Source: Pseudoflavitalea rhizosphaerae (lineage in GTDB: Bacteria > Bacteroidota > Bacteroidia > Chitinophagales > Chitinophagaceae). From it: a stretch of 64,000 nucleotides of DNA. The notes under the pieces are model-generated. The model had not been told where the DNA came from, searched no databases, and saw nothing but the letters and a program-made list of their open reading frames with translations. The stretch's first letter is position 1, and each line of letters starts with the position of its first letter. The stretch spans positions 558,001-622,000 of the forward strand of contig NZ_RCSU01000001.1 in NCBI RefSeq assembly GCF_003991355.1, given 5' to 3'. The position numbers and the translations under genes were made by a program. Below, piece after piece: positions 1-9,055 of the stretch.

Positions 1-619
1 GATCGAGCCGGTACACGGCTTCCAACACTTTTTCCATTTCCTGCCTGAGATGGAAGCGCAGGAGGTTATCGTACCGGATGAGCCTGCCCAGTGGCAGGCG
101 CCGTTTACCCGATTCCACTTCTAACCACTTCAGTTCAGGTTGGTGCAGGACCCGGCAGGCAGCATCGAAACTGCTATCCGGCAATCCACCCTGCGCGCTC
201 ATGATATCGCTGAAGCATAACCGTAAAGCGTTCAACGCTTCTACACCCTGGTAAAAGCTTTCTGCAAACTGGTGAAAGTCTTTGTTCAGTCCTATTCCCA
301 GTGCTATCCGCTTGCCCAAAACGGTAAGCGGCGCGGCGAGGCGATGCCCCGACCCACCGGAGCCAAGATAGTTCTCCAGCAGTTCCATGGAAGCACCGCT
401 AACGGGGAACTTCCTGTTGATCTCCACAAACCGGCTGAAAAGCGCTGCCCTCTTGTTGATGGCATCGGCATCTGTCAGCGGACTACGGAAATATGACTCC
501 AACAGCCGCTCGCCGCCTGCTGTCTTCACTTGGTTGAACATGCCAAATACAGCATTGGGTTTGTATTTCCCCAACAGGTTCAGGTCTTCGATAGTTTGCT
601 TGTCTATTAAAAAGCTCAT
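1..619 (-). CDS. MutS-like ATPase, type 2 (cassette A), 3' part missing
   Basis: Only the first 206 codons are present; the gene leaves the window at base 1. The visible part begins MSFLIDKQTIEDLNLLGKY and carries the shared N-terminal motif VKTAGGERLLESYFRSPLTD. This is the start of the helical core (MutS domain III-like) of a short MutS homologue. It is the counterpart of the complete type 2 protein at 27597-28913, which also opens with MSF..DKQT and a VKTRGGERLL motif. The mismatch-binding and connector domains of true MutS are absent. The ATPase half lies outside the window. The start is 11 bases after the stop of the type 1 gene, so the two are very likely co-transcribed and perhaps translated as partners. 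Function unknown. Confidence 0.88.
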   Translation of the reverse strand, partial: MSFLIDKQTIEDLNLLGKYKPNAVFGMFNQVKTAGGERLLESYFRSPLTDADAINKRAALFSRFVEINRKFPVSGASMELLENYLGSGGSGHRLAAPLTVLGKRIALGIGLNKDFHQFAESFYQGVEALNALRLCFSDIMSAQGGLPDSSFDAACRVLHQPELKWLEVESGKRRLPLGRLIRYDNLLRFHLRQEMEKVLEAVYRLD

Positions 620-630
620 ACTTGTTTCAT

Positions 631-1965
631 TTAAAATTGGCCGTTCTGCAAAATATCCAGGATGCCTTCGTTATTGATGATCACCATACCATGGCGGTCT
701 GATGTTATGCCCTGCTCCAGCTTGCGGGTATACACAGGCTGACTGCCTTCCATCAGCGTAGGCAGGTACACAAACTGGATATTACTGCACTCTTCCATCA
801 GTTTTTCTCCGGCCTCCATGATATGTGTAGACACCACAAACATGCAATTGGACTGGCTTGCAAATGCTGCCGTGATGGCCACAGTGGCCTCATAAGCGTC
901 TTTTACATTGGTGCCCCTGAACAACTCATCAAAAATGATGAACAGGTTTTTGGCGTGTTCCAGTTCCGTGGCCATTTTCTTCACCCGCAATACTTCCGTA
1001 TAAAAATGGCTATAGCCCATATTGAGGTTATCAGGCAGGTTGATGGTGGTGAGCAATCCGTCACAAACAGAAAAACGCATGTGCGTTGCCGGTACAGGGA
1101 ACCCAACATGCGCCAGGAAAACGGCTATTCCCAGCGATTTCATGAATGTAGACTTCCCGGCCATATTGGCGCCAGTGAGAAACACGATATTGGAATCCGG
1201 TTTCATTTCAATATCATTGGCTACCGGCTTTGCCAGTTTCGGATGATATAATCCTTCTATTTCCATGAGATGCAATTCACTGGCTAACGGTTCCGGAAAC
1301 ACGAAACCACGGTCCCGGGCTACCGTAGCTGTTGAAATGTACACATCAAGCGTATAAACGCTATCCAATATCTTCCTCACTTCCGTAATATGCACAAAAC
1401 GAAGCAGGCGGTCGTACCCTGTTGCTTTTTCATAATCGATCTTCACCGGTAGTTTCTCCTGCAGCATTTCTTTGAAATGCGGCTGCCCCAGAATATCCTG
1501 CACTTCCCGGATAGCAGTGGCATAGGGAGTATCCTGCGCTGCTTCCTTCAGGGAGTCCGTGAATTGCTGAAGGAGGATGAAGAGTTCAATGATGGAGGTG
1601 ATGCCTTTCAGCAGTTGCTGATAAGCGGTATCTGCTCCTATCACCTGGTTGAACTTCCGGCCCAGGGTATTGTTCTGAGCAGAAAGCCGGCTTCTTTCAT
1701 CAGTGTCTGCCAGATAACTTTCTGCCGCATCAAACAGCTCTCCCCTGAAAGGGAAAGCTGCCTGATGACGGAGAAAAAAGCGGATGGTGCTGCTTCTCGC
1801 ATTGATATCTTGCAGGCTGGCCAGCGGATACCGGAAAAACTGTTCAAGAATGGCAGCGCCGCCGCGGGTATGGGTACGGTTAAAGATCGAGTATACGGCA
1901 TCGTTATCCCTTCTGCCAAAAATATTGAGATCGTCCAGTGTTTGTTTATCGATGATCAAACTCAT
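631..1965 (-). CDS. MutS-like ATPase, type 1 (cassette A)
   Basis: A 444-residue cytoplasmic ATPase of the MutS/ABC fold. Residues 1-240 are a helical core like MutS domain III. Residues about 255-430 are the MutS domain V ATPase: Walker A GANMAGKST at 265-273, Walker B FIIFDE with D346 and E347, and an STH switch motif with H381. True MutS is about 850 residues with mismatch-recognition and connector domains at the N terminus; both are missing here, and there is no Smr domain as in MutS2. A repair role is therefore doubtful. The gene follows the GldG-like permease by 12 bases and precedes the type 2 gene by 11 bases, so it belongs to the transporter operon. Fold and ATPase calls are firm; function is unknown. 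Confidence 0.9.
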   Translation of the reverse strand: MSLIIDKQTLDDLNIFGRRDNDAVYSIFNRTHTRGGAAILEQFFRYPLASLQDINARSSTIRFFLRHQAAFPFRGELFDAAESYLADTDERSRLSAQNNTLGRKFNQVIGADTAYQQLLKGITSIIELFILLQQFTDSLKEAAQDTPYATAIREVQDILGQPHFKEMLQEKLPVKIDYEKATGYDRLLRFVHITEVRKILDSVYTLDVYISTATVARDRGFVFPEPLASELHLMEIEGLYHPKLAKPVANDIEMKPDSNIVFLTGANMAGKSTFMKSLGIAVFLAHVGFPVPATHMRFSVCDGLLTTINLPDNLNMGYSHFYTEVLRVKKMATELEHAKNLFIIFDELFRGTNVKDAYEATVAITAAFASQSNCMFVVSTHIMEAGEKLMEECSNIQFVYLPTLMEGSQPVYTRKLEQGITSDRHGMVIINNEGILDILQNGQF

Positions 1966-1977
1966 AGCTACATGTAT

Positions 1978-4272
1978 TTATCTTCCTTTCCTTCTCAACC
2001 AGATAATGGTGCCGCAGCACATCAGGGCAATGGGGAACAACCATTTCAGGCTGAAGCCGGCAATGGCCCAGGAGGTCTTGCCCAGTTTCAATGCATTGTC
2101 TGGCAAAGGCGGACGGCGCATATCGATGGGCAGTTCATCATCGGTGAGCCAGAAGAAGGCGCCACTGATGAAATTGAAATTTGCGGGAGATACATCTTTC
2201 CGGTTCATCATCAGCTCTCCATTGCTTAAATAATCGGCATCTCCCACTACCACTATTTTCTGTTCCCTGCCATTCACTTTCCTCGACAAGGCAATGGCGG
2301 TTGCATAGGAGCGCTCTGCTTCTCCTGCTGCGGTGTTCAGCTTAATGGTATCGTCTATAAAATTCTTTGTTTCCAGTTCATTCCAGCCGCCGGTTGAGTC
2401 GCTCGTAAACAACGGCACCACTTCAAAACCTTTATCGGTGGCATATTCCACTCCTACTGCGGTTTTCATAGGCAGCACCTGTTCATACCTGCGGATGGCG
2501 CCAAAATGGAAAGCGATCTTTTCCGACTGGCGGGTAGGATTGAGCAATAAAAGGTCCGGCTGGAATTTTTTGCTGGGTTTCACCAGCATACCTGGCAGGA
2601 ATTTCACGCCAATGGATTCCATCATTGGGTTCATTACTTCCTGCCTGCCGGGTTCGCCGGCAATGATCAGGTTACCACCGCGATCGATGTATTGCTGCAG
2701 GTAGTTCATTTCTCCGGGGGAAAGCGGCTTGCGGGGCTCGGCAATCAGCAGGATGCGGATATGTGCCGGGATCTCTTTATCCAGCATCACATTTTCGAAA
2801 TCGAATCCCTGGTTGATCAGCGCATGCCGGAAGGTTTTTTCCTGCGCGAACATATTGTAGCCCCTGTCTGCTTCTGCATTGCTGGACCTTTCACCGTGCC
2901 CTGTCAGGAATCCAACGGTAGGCAGCTTGTCTATTACCAGTCTCTTAAAGGCAGCAGTGATCTCAGTTTCGGAGGGCAGGCGCATCATATCGTTGTAAAT
3001 GCGAAGGAAGGTTTGTTTTCCATTTTCTCTTTCCAGGCTGCGTACAAACCTGAATCCTTCAGGCGCCAGGTCTACTTTGGAACTGAATTTGGAATAAGGG
3101 TAGATGGGGAATTTATAATCGAACAACTTGGTGAGGGTATCCATCAGTTGTTCGCCATTGAGGGTTGGATATTGTTTATCCAGTTGCTTGTTCTCTGTTT
3201 TTTCGTAATAGTATTCATACTTCAGCTTTATACCGGGTTTGAACCGGGTATATTGTTTGAACCTGTCTACATCATATTTATACTGGCTCGGTTGTGCAAT
3301 CCAGTTATTCTCTTCCAGCATATTGGTGTAGGTGGTGATGGTGAGCCCGTCTTTGAGGTGGCTCAATACTTCCTGGCTGCTTTTGGTAAGGGTATTGGTT
3401 TTGGTGCGGGTGGCGTCATAGAAGGTCATCAGCTTTGGTTTGGCGCTGAAATACCCCAGCAGCATGGCTCCCACAAAAATACCTGCAAACCTGCCAAGCG
3501 TTACATACCAGGGTTTCTTCTGGCGACCGCTCTGGAGTTTTACTATACAGAAGCCGATGAACAATGCAATAACGATCAGGAAATAAAGCAGGTCTTCACT
3601 GGTGATCAGGCCGGCAATGAAATTATCACAGCGGCCTGAAATGGCCAGCCAGTAGGTGATGTCCCGTACAAATTCGATTTCCTGCCCTACGGATTTCACA
3701 TAATTGAGTACTGCAAAAATGCCGAGGGTCCCCATGGCGGACACTACGGTGTAAGACGTGAGTGAGCTCATAAAAAGGCCGATGGCCGCATAGGCGCAGG
3801 TGAGCAGGAACAGTCCCAGCAGCCCAGTCAGGATCAGCGGTATGTCTACCATTTTGATGGTAACGGAAGCAAATATGCCATACACCGCCAATATTCCTGT
3901 CATTACAAATGCATACACCACCAGCGCCAGGTATTTTCCGAAAATGATCTGGCGGCTGTTGAGTGGGGAGGAATACAGTAATTTGATGGAACCACTGCTG
4001 AACTCGCGGCTCATGATACCCATGGTCAGCAGGGGGATGTACAGGAAGATGTATTGCTGCACAAGGGTGAAAGTGCCCTGGATACCACCGAAGGTACTGG
4101 CCGTAGCACTCCATAATTTCCATCCGATCAATTGCCGTCTCATCATTCCACTGAAAATATTATGGAATATCAGGCCGGTCTGGAAAGCAAAGATCACGAT
4201 GATCAGCCAGGCAATTGGCGAGAAGAACAACTGCTTCAGTTCCGCCTTTGCTATCTTGATAATAGGTTTCAT
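1978..4272 (-). CDS. ABC permease fused to GldG-like periplasmic domain (cassette A)
   Basis: A 764-residue inner-membrane protein. The first ~250 residues are an ABC-2 type permease with about six hydrophobic segments, including FSPIAWLIIVIFAFQTGLIF near residue 20 and SSGSIKLLYSSPLNSRQIIF between segments. Residues about 290-730 form a large hydrophilic domain resembling GldG, with GFLTGHGERSS and IAGEPGRQEVM stretches. A final membrane segment (PIALMCCGTIIWL) and basic tail close the protein. In gliding Bacteroidota GldF (permease) and GldG are separate subunits of the GldA-GldF-GldG transporter; here they are fused. It lies 14 bases after the ABC ATPase gene, its likely partner. The substrate is unknown; the context with SusC/SusD and MutS-like genes does not fit a simple gliding role. 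Confidence 0.88.
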   Translation of the reverse strand: MKPIIKIAKAELKQLFFSPIAWLIIVIFAFQTGLIFHNIFSGMMRRQLIGWKLWSATASTFGGIQGTFTLVQQYIFLYIPLLTMGIMSREFSSGSIKLLYSSPLNSRQIIFGKYLALVVYAFVMTGILAVYGIFASVTIKMVDIPLILTGLLGLFLLTCAYAAIGLFMSSLTSYTVVSAMGTLGIFAVLNYVKSVGQEIEFVRDITYWLAISGRCDNFIAGLITSEDLLYFLIVIALFIGFCIVKLQSGRQKKPWYVTLGRFAGIFVGAMLLGYFSAKPKLMTFYDATRTKTNTLTKSSQEVLSHLKDGLTITTYTNMLEENNWIAQPSQYKYDVDRFKQYTRFKPGIKLKYEYYYEKTENKQLDKQYPTLNGEQLMDTLTKLFDYKFPIYPYSKFSSKVDLAPEGFRFVRSLERENGKQTFLRIYNDMMRLPSETEITAAFKRLVIDKLPTVGFLTGHGERSSNAEADRGYNMFAQEKTFRHALINQGFDFENVMLDKEIPAHIRILLIAEPRKPLSPGEMNYLQQYIDRGGNLIIAGEPGRQEVMNPMMESIGVKFLPGMLVKPSKKFQPDLLLLNPTRQSEKIAFHFGAIRRYEQVLPMKTAVGVEYATDKGFEVVPLFTSDSTGGWNELETKNFIDDTIKLNTAAGEAERSYATAIALSRKVNGREQKIVVVGDADYLSNGELMMNRKDVSPANFNFISGAFFWLTDDELPIDMRRPPLPDNALKLGKTSWAIAGFSLKWLFPIALMCCGTIIWLRRKGR

Positions 4273-4286
4273 AGTAATTAAAGGGT

Positions 4287-5216
4287 TTACTCAGATTTAT
4301 TGGTTGACAATGCGGCGAATACGTTTTCGAGCGACATCTTCTCCAGTGAGATTTCCAATAGCCGCCATTTCTGTTGCACGCTGGTTTCGATGATCCTTTC
4401 CATGGTATCATGCGCCTCTGCATATTGAACCCTGTAGCGGATACCTCCGAGGTGTTCTGCATTCAGTACGCCGGGTATAGCCAGTAACTGTTCCATCGGC
4501 GGCGGTGCAATCATCGATAACATAATGGTGCTGGGGAGGATGTAATTATCAAACTCTTCAATGGAGCCGGCAAAGGCAACGGTACCCTGGTTGATCATCC
4601 AGATATTGTCGCACAGCGCCTGCACTTCCTGGAGGATATGGGTAGACAGCACAACCGTTCTTTCTTCTGCGATCTCGCGGATCAGGTTGCGCACTTCCAG
4701 GATCTGGTTTGGATCGAGGCCATTGGTAGGTTCATCCATCACTACAAAACCGGGTTTATGGATGATGGCCTGTGCAATGCCCACCCGCTGCTGGTAGCCG
4801 CCGGAGAGGTTCCGGATCAATCTTTTCCTGAAATGGGTGATGCCTACTTTTTCCATGGATTCATCTACGGCTTCCTTCACTTTTTTTTCTTCCATCAGCC
4901 GCATATGGGCGGTGTGTTCCAGGTATTCCTCTACTGTGAGGTCTACCAGCAGCGGAGGTTTCTGTGGCAGGAAACCGATGTGTTGCTTGGCACGCACAGG
5001 ATCCAGCCGCATATTGATGCCCCTGATAAAGATCTCACCCTGCGTTTGTTTCAGCACACCGCACATGATATTCATGATGGTGGATTTGCCGGCGCCATTG
5101 GCGCCGAGCAATCCATAGATCCCATTTTTTGTAAGTTCGAAATTGATGTTCTTAACTGCCCATTGCACGGCATAGCGGTGCGAAAGGCCTTCCACCTTTA
5201 CAATAGATTCGTTCAT
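4287..5216 (-). CDS. ABC transporter ATP-binding protein, GldA-like (cassette A)
   Basis: A 309-residue ABC ATPase, the motor subunit for the adjacent permease-GldG fusion. Walker A GANGAGKST is at residues 38-46, the signature LSGGYQQR at 137-144, Walker B ends in D161-E162 followed by PTNGLDPNQ, and an STHILQEVQ switch histidine follows. The C-terminal ~90 residues are the extension typical of the CcmA/NatA/GldA group that pairs with ABC-2 permeases. It starts 24 bases after the PKD-like lipoprotein gene and ends 14 bases before the permease, so it is co-transcribed with both. The cassette B paralogue is at 32698-33621. The family call is firm; the transported substrate cannot be told from sequence. 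Confidence 0.92.
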   Translation of the reverse strand: MNESIVKVEGLSHRYAVQWAVKNINFELTKNGIYGLLGANGAGKSTIMNIMCGVLKQTQGEIFIRGINMRLDPVRAKQHIGFLPQKPPLLVDLTVEEYLEHTAHMRLMEEKKVKEAVDESMEKVGITHFRKRLIRNLSGGYQQRVGIAQAIIHKPGFVVMDEPTNGLDPNQILEVRNLIREIAEERTVVLSTHILQEVQALCDNIWMINQGTVAFAGSIEEFDNYILPSTIMLSMIAPPPMEQLLAIPGVLNAEHLGGIRYRVQYAEAHDTMERIIETSVQQKWRLLEISLEKMSLENVFAALSTNKSE

Positions 5217-5240
5217 ATGTAATAGTTATATACGGATTGA

Positions 5241-6797
5241 TTAACCGGGATATCTTCTGAGAACGTATTCGAAATAAGAGCCCCATTTCCAGGCCATGTC
5301 TACCACATTGCCCACATTGGGTACGGTGTACAGGATACCTGTGGCACCAGGATTGGCAGCGCCCAACACTTCGTTCTTCAGGCTGCAGATTGAAAACCTC
5401 CCATTATCCAGGAGTACGCCAATCTCGCCGGAGACGGCATCGGATACGATCTTTTTGATATTGCCTGTACCGAAATCGTGGTAGAGGGCGATGATCTTCG
5501 TATTCACATCATAGAAGTACAGTTTACTGCCTTCTCCGAAGAATAGATAGGTTGAATTGAATATCCTGTGGTAAACGGTATTGTCGCTTACGATGCCATT
5601 GCCTGCAAAGACTTCCTGCTGGTGTTCGCTTACTTCAACAGCTGTATACTTCATTGCCAGGCGGTAGTTCTGCATGATATACTCGCCCGTTGCATCATTC
5701 CTGATGATGTTGATGAAATAAACGCCATTGGCATAGTCGCCGCAGTATTTCAAAGTATACCCTGCCTGGTTGTTCAGGCTCACCCATCCGGCAGGAGGTG
5801 TAGCGCCTGTAGCATCTCGCAGATACATCTTTCCACCAACATAGCTGTTATCGCCACTGGTGGCATAGAGCCCAATAAAACGTTTGTTCAGGTCGTCATA
5901 GAGGTACACGATCTCTGATTTATCATAGGCTGTTTCCACCAGTTCGGAAATGTGCGCGCCGCCGCCTTCGAAATAAATCGGCACATCAATGAAAAGTCCA
6001 TCATGGATGCCGCCCATCATTCTCGAATTGCGTTTCCAGTAGATATTCCCATCTGATCCATGCATATAATTCACGGAACCTCCATCTATATAATTCAGCG
6101 GCGTGGATCCATTGGGGAAAACAGAACCAGGGAATGAATTGCGGAACGACAACACTTTCGAAAAATCATCTCCATTGAGAAAGACCGGCGTATTGTCCTG
6201 CAGCACCAGTACCTGGTCTTTCGAATAATCGGTGAATGCACGGGTAACCAGTTTCCGTGGATTGCTGCCCAGCGGATTATTGGGAAACATATTATCATAG
6301 AGATCAGGATAATATTTGTACTCATAGTAAGTAACATTGTTCGGGTCTTTCTTTGCATCGCGGCGCACAAAGCTTAGTCCTGATTTTCCATTATTGTTCA
6401 GCAGGAATAACCAACCGGCCTTATAGGGCGATACCACCTGCACCTGCATGGCAAAGCGGGTAGTGATGCCCGTTGCCTTTTCCTTTACATACAGATAGAT
6501 CATTACATACCCGGAAAGGTCTGGCGGGTACCGGAGGTTCCGTTCCCTGGACACCACGGAGTCTACCTGCCGCCATTCATATTCAAAGGCGGTGGTATCG
6601 CGGTCAGGATATTTCCAGGTGATCACCGGGTCCACCCGCAGGGTATCGCCCAGGATCACCGGGGTAGCTGAGGTGGTTTTAATGCTTTGGATCTGGTTGT
6701 AATCGATCAGGTCATAATTGCCTTTATCTTTGTAACAAGACTGAAACCCTGCCACCGCAAACACCAGGATCAGCCATAGTTTGATATACTGTTTCAT
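5241..6797 (-). CDS. PKD-like family surface lipoprotein (cassette A)
   Basis: A 518-residue lipoprotein with a signal peptide ending in a lipobox at C21 (GFQSC). Residues about 40-125 resemble the PKD-like beta-sandwich often found in lipoproteins encoded after SusC/SusD and DUF4843 genes; the rest is rich in beta strands and aromatic residues, suggesting a propeller-like surface domain. It follows the DUF4843 gene by 22 bases and precedes the ABC ATPase by 24, so it sits within one transcription unit. It probably works at the outer membrane beside the SusCD pair in binding or processing the imported molecule. Cassette B has no equivalent, so this protein may set what cassette A recognises. 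Ligand unknown. Confidence 0.8.
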   Translation of the reverse strand: MKQYIKLWLILVFAVAGFQSCYKDKGNYDLIDYNQIQSIKTTSATPVILGDTLRVDPVITWKYPDRDTTAFEYEWRQVDSVVSRERNLRYPPDLSGYVMIYLYVKEKATGITTRFAMQVQVVSPYKAGWLFLLNNNGKSGLSFVRRDAKKDPNNVTYYEYKYYPDLYDNMFPNNPLGSNPRKLVTRAFTDYSKDQVLVLQDNTPVFLNGDDFSKVLSFRNSFPGSVFPNGSTPLNYIDGGSVNYMHGSDGNIYWKRNSRMMGGIHDGLFIDVPIYFEGGGAHISELVETAYDKSEIVYLYDDLNKRFIGLYATSGDNSYVGGKMYLRDATGATPPAGWVSLNNQAGYTLKYCGDYANGVYFINIIRNDATGEYIMQNYRLAMKYTAVEVSEHQQEVFAGNGIVSDNTVYHRIFNSTYLFFGEGSKLYFYDVNTKIIALYHDFGTGNIKKIVSDAVSGEIGVLLDNGRFSICSLKNEVLGAANPGATGILYTVPNVGNVVDMAWKWGSYFEYVLRRYPG

Positions 6798-6819
6798 GTA
6801 ATTTGAATTAGTGGGTTAA

Positions 6820-7521
6820 CTAGCCGCCAATCATTTCAACGGTCATTTCTTCTCCATTCTCTTCATACACGGTCCTTCCCGCATCTTTTTCCTGCAGGAG
6901 ATAATTCTTCAGCTTCATGGTGTAATAGCGCACTTCATCGATATTGGCGCCATCAATCTCAGAGAGGCCGGTTACCTGGATGAAGAGGCTGTATTTCTTA
7001 TCGGAGTATTCTCCGAGGTAGTACCATTCCACATTCTGGTTCCACCAGTCGGGCCTGGCAATTACATTGGAGATATTGAGGATCGATACACAATAATCGA
7101 TCTGTCCGTACTGTAGTTCATCGGTAGATTCGATCTTCAAAACCAAACGAACCGGCTTCACTGCCAGGTCAGGCAGTTTTTTAACGGTGATCCAGGCTGT
7201 ATCCGTTGTTTTGTTTGCCTTTAGAGTAAAACTGGAAGGCAGGCTGTAATGGGCCGGTGTGGCGGTTGTCAGTTCATCGGCCACGGAGATCTTGTACTGC
7301 CGGTCCTTGTCGGAAGGGTTCCCCACCAGCTCAATCACCAGTGGGGTCTGCGCTTCATCTTCATTGGGCAGGGCAAGGAATGAGAACATGGAAGAGTCTG
7401 CATAGCTCTTGTTGAATTGTATATGGTTGCCGGACCCGTACCGCATGATATCATCTTTTTTACAGGATGGCATCAATGCGAGCAGTACCAGCATGCTTAT
7501 TAGGTTGCGGAATATTTTCAT
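6820..7521 (-). CDS. DUF4843-type lipoprotein (cassette A)
   Basis: A 233-residue lipoprotein. The signal peptide ends in a lipobox at C20 (LMPSC) followed by KKDD. The body matches what I know of DUF4843: an early F.....D.SMFSFLALP stretch, a middle part reading VIELVGNPSDKDRQYKISV, and a C-terminal WYYLGEYSDKKYSLF segment. DUF4843 proteins are usually found directly after SusD and before a PKD-like protein, exactly as here (11 bases after susD, 22 before the PKD-like gene). They are thought to be accessory surface components of SusCD complexes; no activity is known to me. The family call is from pattern memory and unverified by search. Confidence 0.8.
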   Translation of the reverse strand: MKIFRNLISMLVLLALMPSCKKDDIMRYGSGNHIQFNKSYADSSMFSFLALPNEDEAQTPLVIELVGNPSDKDRQYKISVADELTTATPAHYSLPSSFTLKANKTTDTAWITVKKLPDLAVKPVRLVLKIESTDELQYGQIDYCVSILNISNVIARPDWWNQNVEWYYLGEYSDKKYSLFIQVTGLSEIDGANIDEVRYYTMKLKNYLLQEKDAGRTVYEENGEEMTVEMIGG

Positions 7522-7532
7522 GATGCTGCTTT

Positions 7533-9044
7533 TTAAAGTAGATAGGCTGTTTCACTCAGGGGTAAGGGAGCATACCAGTCTTCGGGAGACATGATGATGT
7601 CGCTGTCTCCATTGAAGATGTTCCTGTTCAGGCGCTTGAACAGGAAGAATGTTTGACCCTCCGTGAGATTTTCACGGATGATATCATTCACCAGCCTGTT
7701 CATGAGTTCTTCCGGACTGATATTGTCATTGATCTTTGTTTTGGCGCCCCTGCTAAGCCGGAGACTATTAAGTATGGTTACGGCATCGGTCACATTTCCC
7801 TGGCGTGCATAGCACTCGATGAGGATATGGTACATTTCCGTGAATCGCATCACCGGTAGTAATGGTCCCTGCCATTTGGCATTATTGGTGGCATTGTAAG
7901 AAGTTCCCTGAGGCCGCATCCAGGTGATGTAACGCTGGTCTCCGTAGCGGTTGTACCAGCCTACAAGCCTGAAATCATCTGCATCGCCTTCGAAGAGCTT
8001 GTTCATGTAAGCGGGTGGTATCCGGTAAGCCTGGTTGGCAATGCCAGAGGATTGTATCTGTGCATCGAAAAAATTATAGTTCTGGGTATTCGAAAAAGAG
8101 AGCACCAATTCCTCTGGTCTCTTGGGATAAATAAAGTCAACATCGGTTATTTGTCCCTGGTAGCTGGAGCTGGTCCAGGTGAACCAATTCCTTTTTTGTG
8201 CATCGTATACGATCTTTGCGTTTTGAAATGCCGGACCATATTCTCCTTTGTACATGTATACACGAGCCAGTAGTCCGGTGGCCGCAAAGTAGTTCATCCT
8301 TTGTGCTCTGAAATTGAAGAAATCGCCTTGCGGCAGCGGGACCCAGGAGCCCGGATTCCTGATCCTGCCCACGCCTGAACGCATCACATTGCGCAGGTAA
8401 ATGGTATCTACTTTTTCAAGCAGGTTGCGGGACTGTGTAAGGTCTTCAATGATATGGGTGAAAGTAGTGGCCATGTTGCCACGAACCGGTTGCGGATCGG
8501 GATATTGGGTCACATAAGGAATGGCCTCACCACCATAACCGGTAACCGGCGCCGGGGCAAAAAGCCGCAGCAGGTCAAAATGGACCATGGCCCTGACACC
8601 ATACATTTCTCCCAGGATCATATTCTTTTCGTTGGCGCTTTCTGCAAAAAAGCTGCTGTCTTTATCGATCACCTGCTGGATGATATTATTGCAGTTGGCT
8701 AGAGTCCTGTAGGCGCGCTGCCAGATCGCATCCATAATGGACTGCGCATTGGATACTTCCCAGTTGAAGCGGGCAGCTTCGCGGCTGTCGTAAGGTACAT
8801 TGTTGATATCATAATTATAGGCCATGGCGCTGACCAGGCCATAGCTGAGGTTCTTGCCATATAGCTCTGGGTCAGACAACAGCTTGTACACGCCATTCAC
8901 GGCAACGCGTACACCTTCGCCGTCTTTGAACATCGTTTCCTCCAATACCTTGTTGCTGGAATTGACGTCGAGGAATTTCTTGCACGACATATTTAGCAGT
9001 ACAGGCAGCAACACCAGTAGTTTCCAGTAATGTTTTGATTGCAT
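7533..9044 (-). CDS. RagB/SusD family outer-membrane lipoprotein (cassette A)
   Basis: A 503-residue SusD homologue that caps the neighbouring SusC barrel and binds the nutrient before import. The signal peptide ends in a lipobox at C21 (LNMSC) followed by KKFLDV, the usual SusD start. The helical TPR-like scaffold shows AYRTLANCNNIIQQV, GEMYGVRAMVHFDLLRLFAP and a C-terminal RFTEMYHILIECYARQG region, all typical. It begins 11 bases after the susC stop, so the two are one transcription unit. The ligand cannot be read from sequence; the absence of glycoside hydrolases nearby argues against a polysaccharide utilisation locus and leaves peptides or another secreted compound as options. Confidence 0.93.
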   Translation of the reverse strand: MQSKHYWKLLVLLPVLLNMSCKKFLDVNSSNKVLEETMFKDGEGVRVAVNGVYKLLSDPELYGKNLSYGLVSAMAYNYDINNVPYDSREAARFNWEVSNAQSIMDAIWQRAYRTLANCNNIIQQVIDKDSSFFAESANEKNMILGEMYGVRAMVHFDLLRLFAPAPVTGYGGEAIPYVTQYPDPQPVRGNMATTFTHIIEDLTQSRNLLEKVDTIYLRNVMRSGVGRIRNPGSWVPLPQGDFFNFRAQRMNYFAATGLLARVYMYKGEYGPAFQNAKIVYDAQKRNWFTWTSSSYQGQITDVDFIYPKRPEELVLSFSNTQNYNFFDAQIQSSGIANQAYRIPPAYMNKLFEGDADDFRLVGWYNRYGDQRYITWMRPQGTSYNATNNAKWQGPLLPVMRFTEMYHILIECYARQGNVTDAVTILNSLRLSRGAKTKINDNISPEELMNRLVNDIIRENLTEGQTFFLFKRLNRNIFNGDSDIIMSPEDWYAPLPLSETAYLL

Positions 9045-9055
9045 AATGAAGCGTT

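Noticed and set aside
631-1965. Annotation as DNA mismatch repair MutS
   Set aside because: The mismatch-recognition and connector domains are missing, the length is half of MutS, and the gene sits in a transporter operon.
2692-3639. A 315-codon open frame on the plus strand opposite the GldG-like gene
   Set aside because: Antisense to a well-supported gene; composition (Phe, Gln, Gly runs) and lack of motifs mark it as a shadow.
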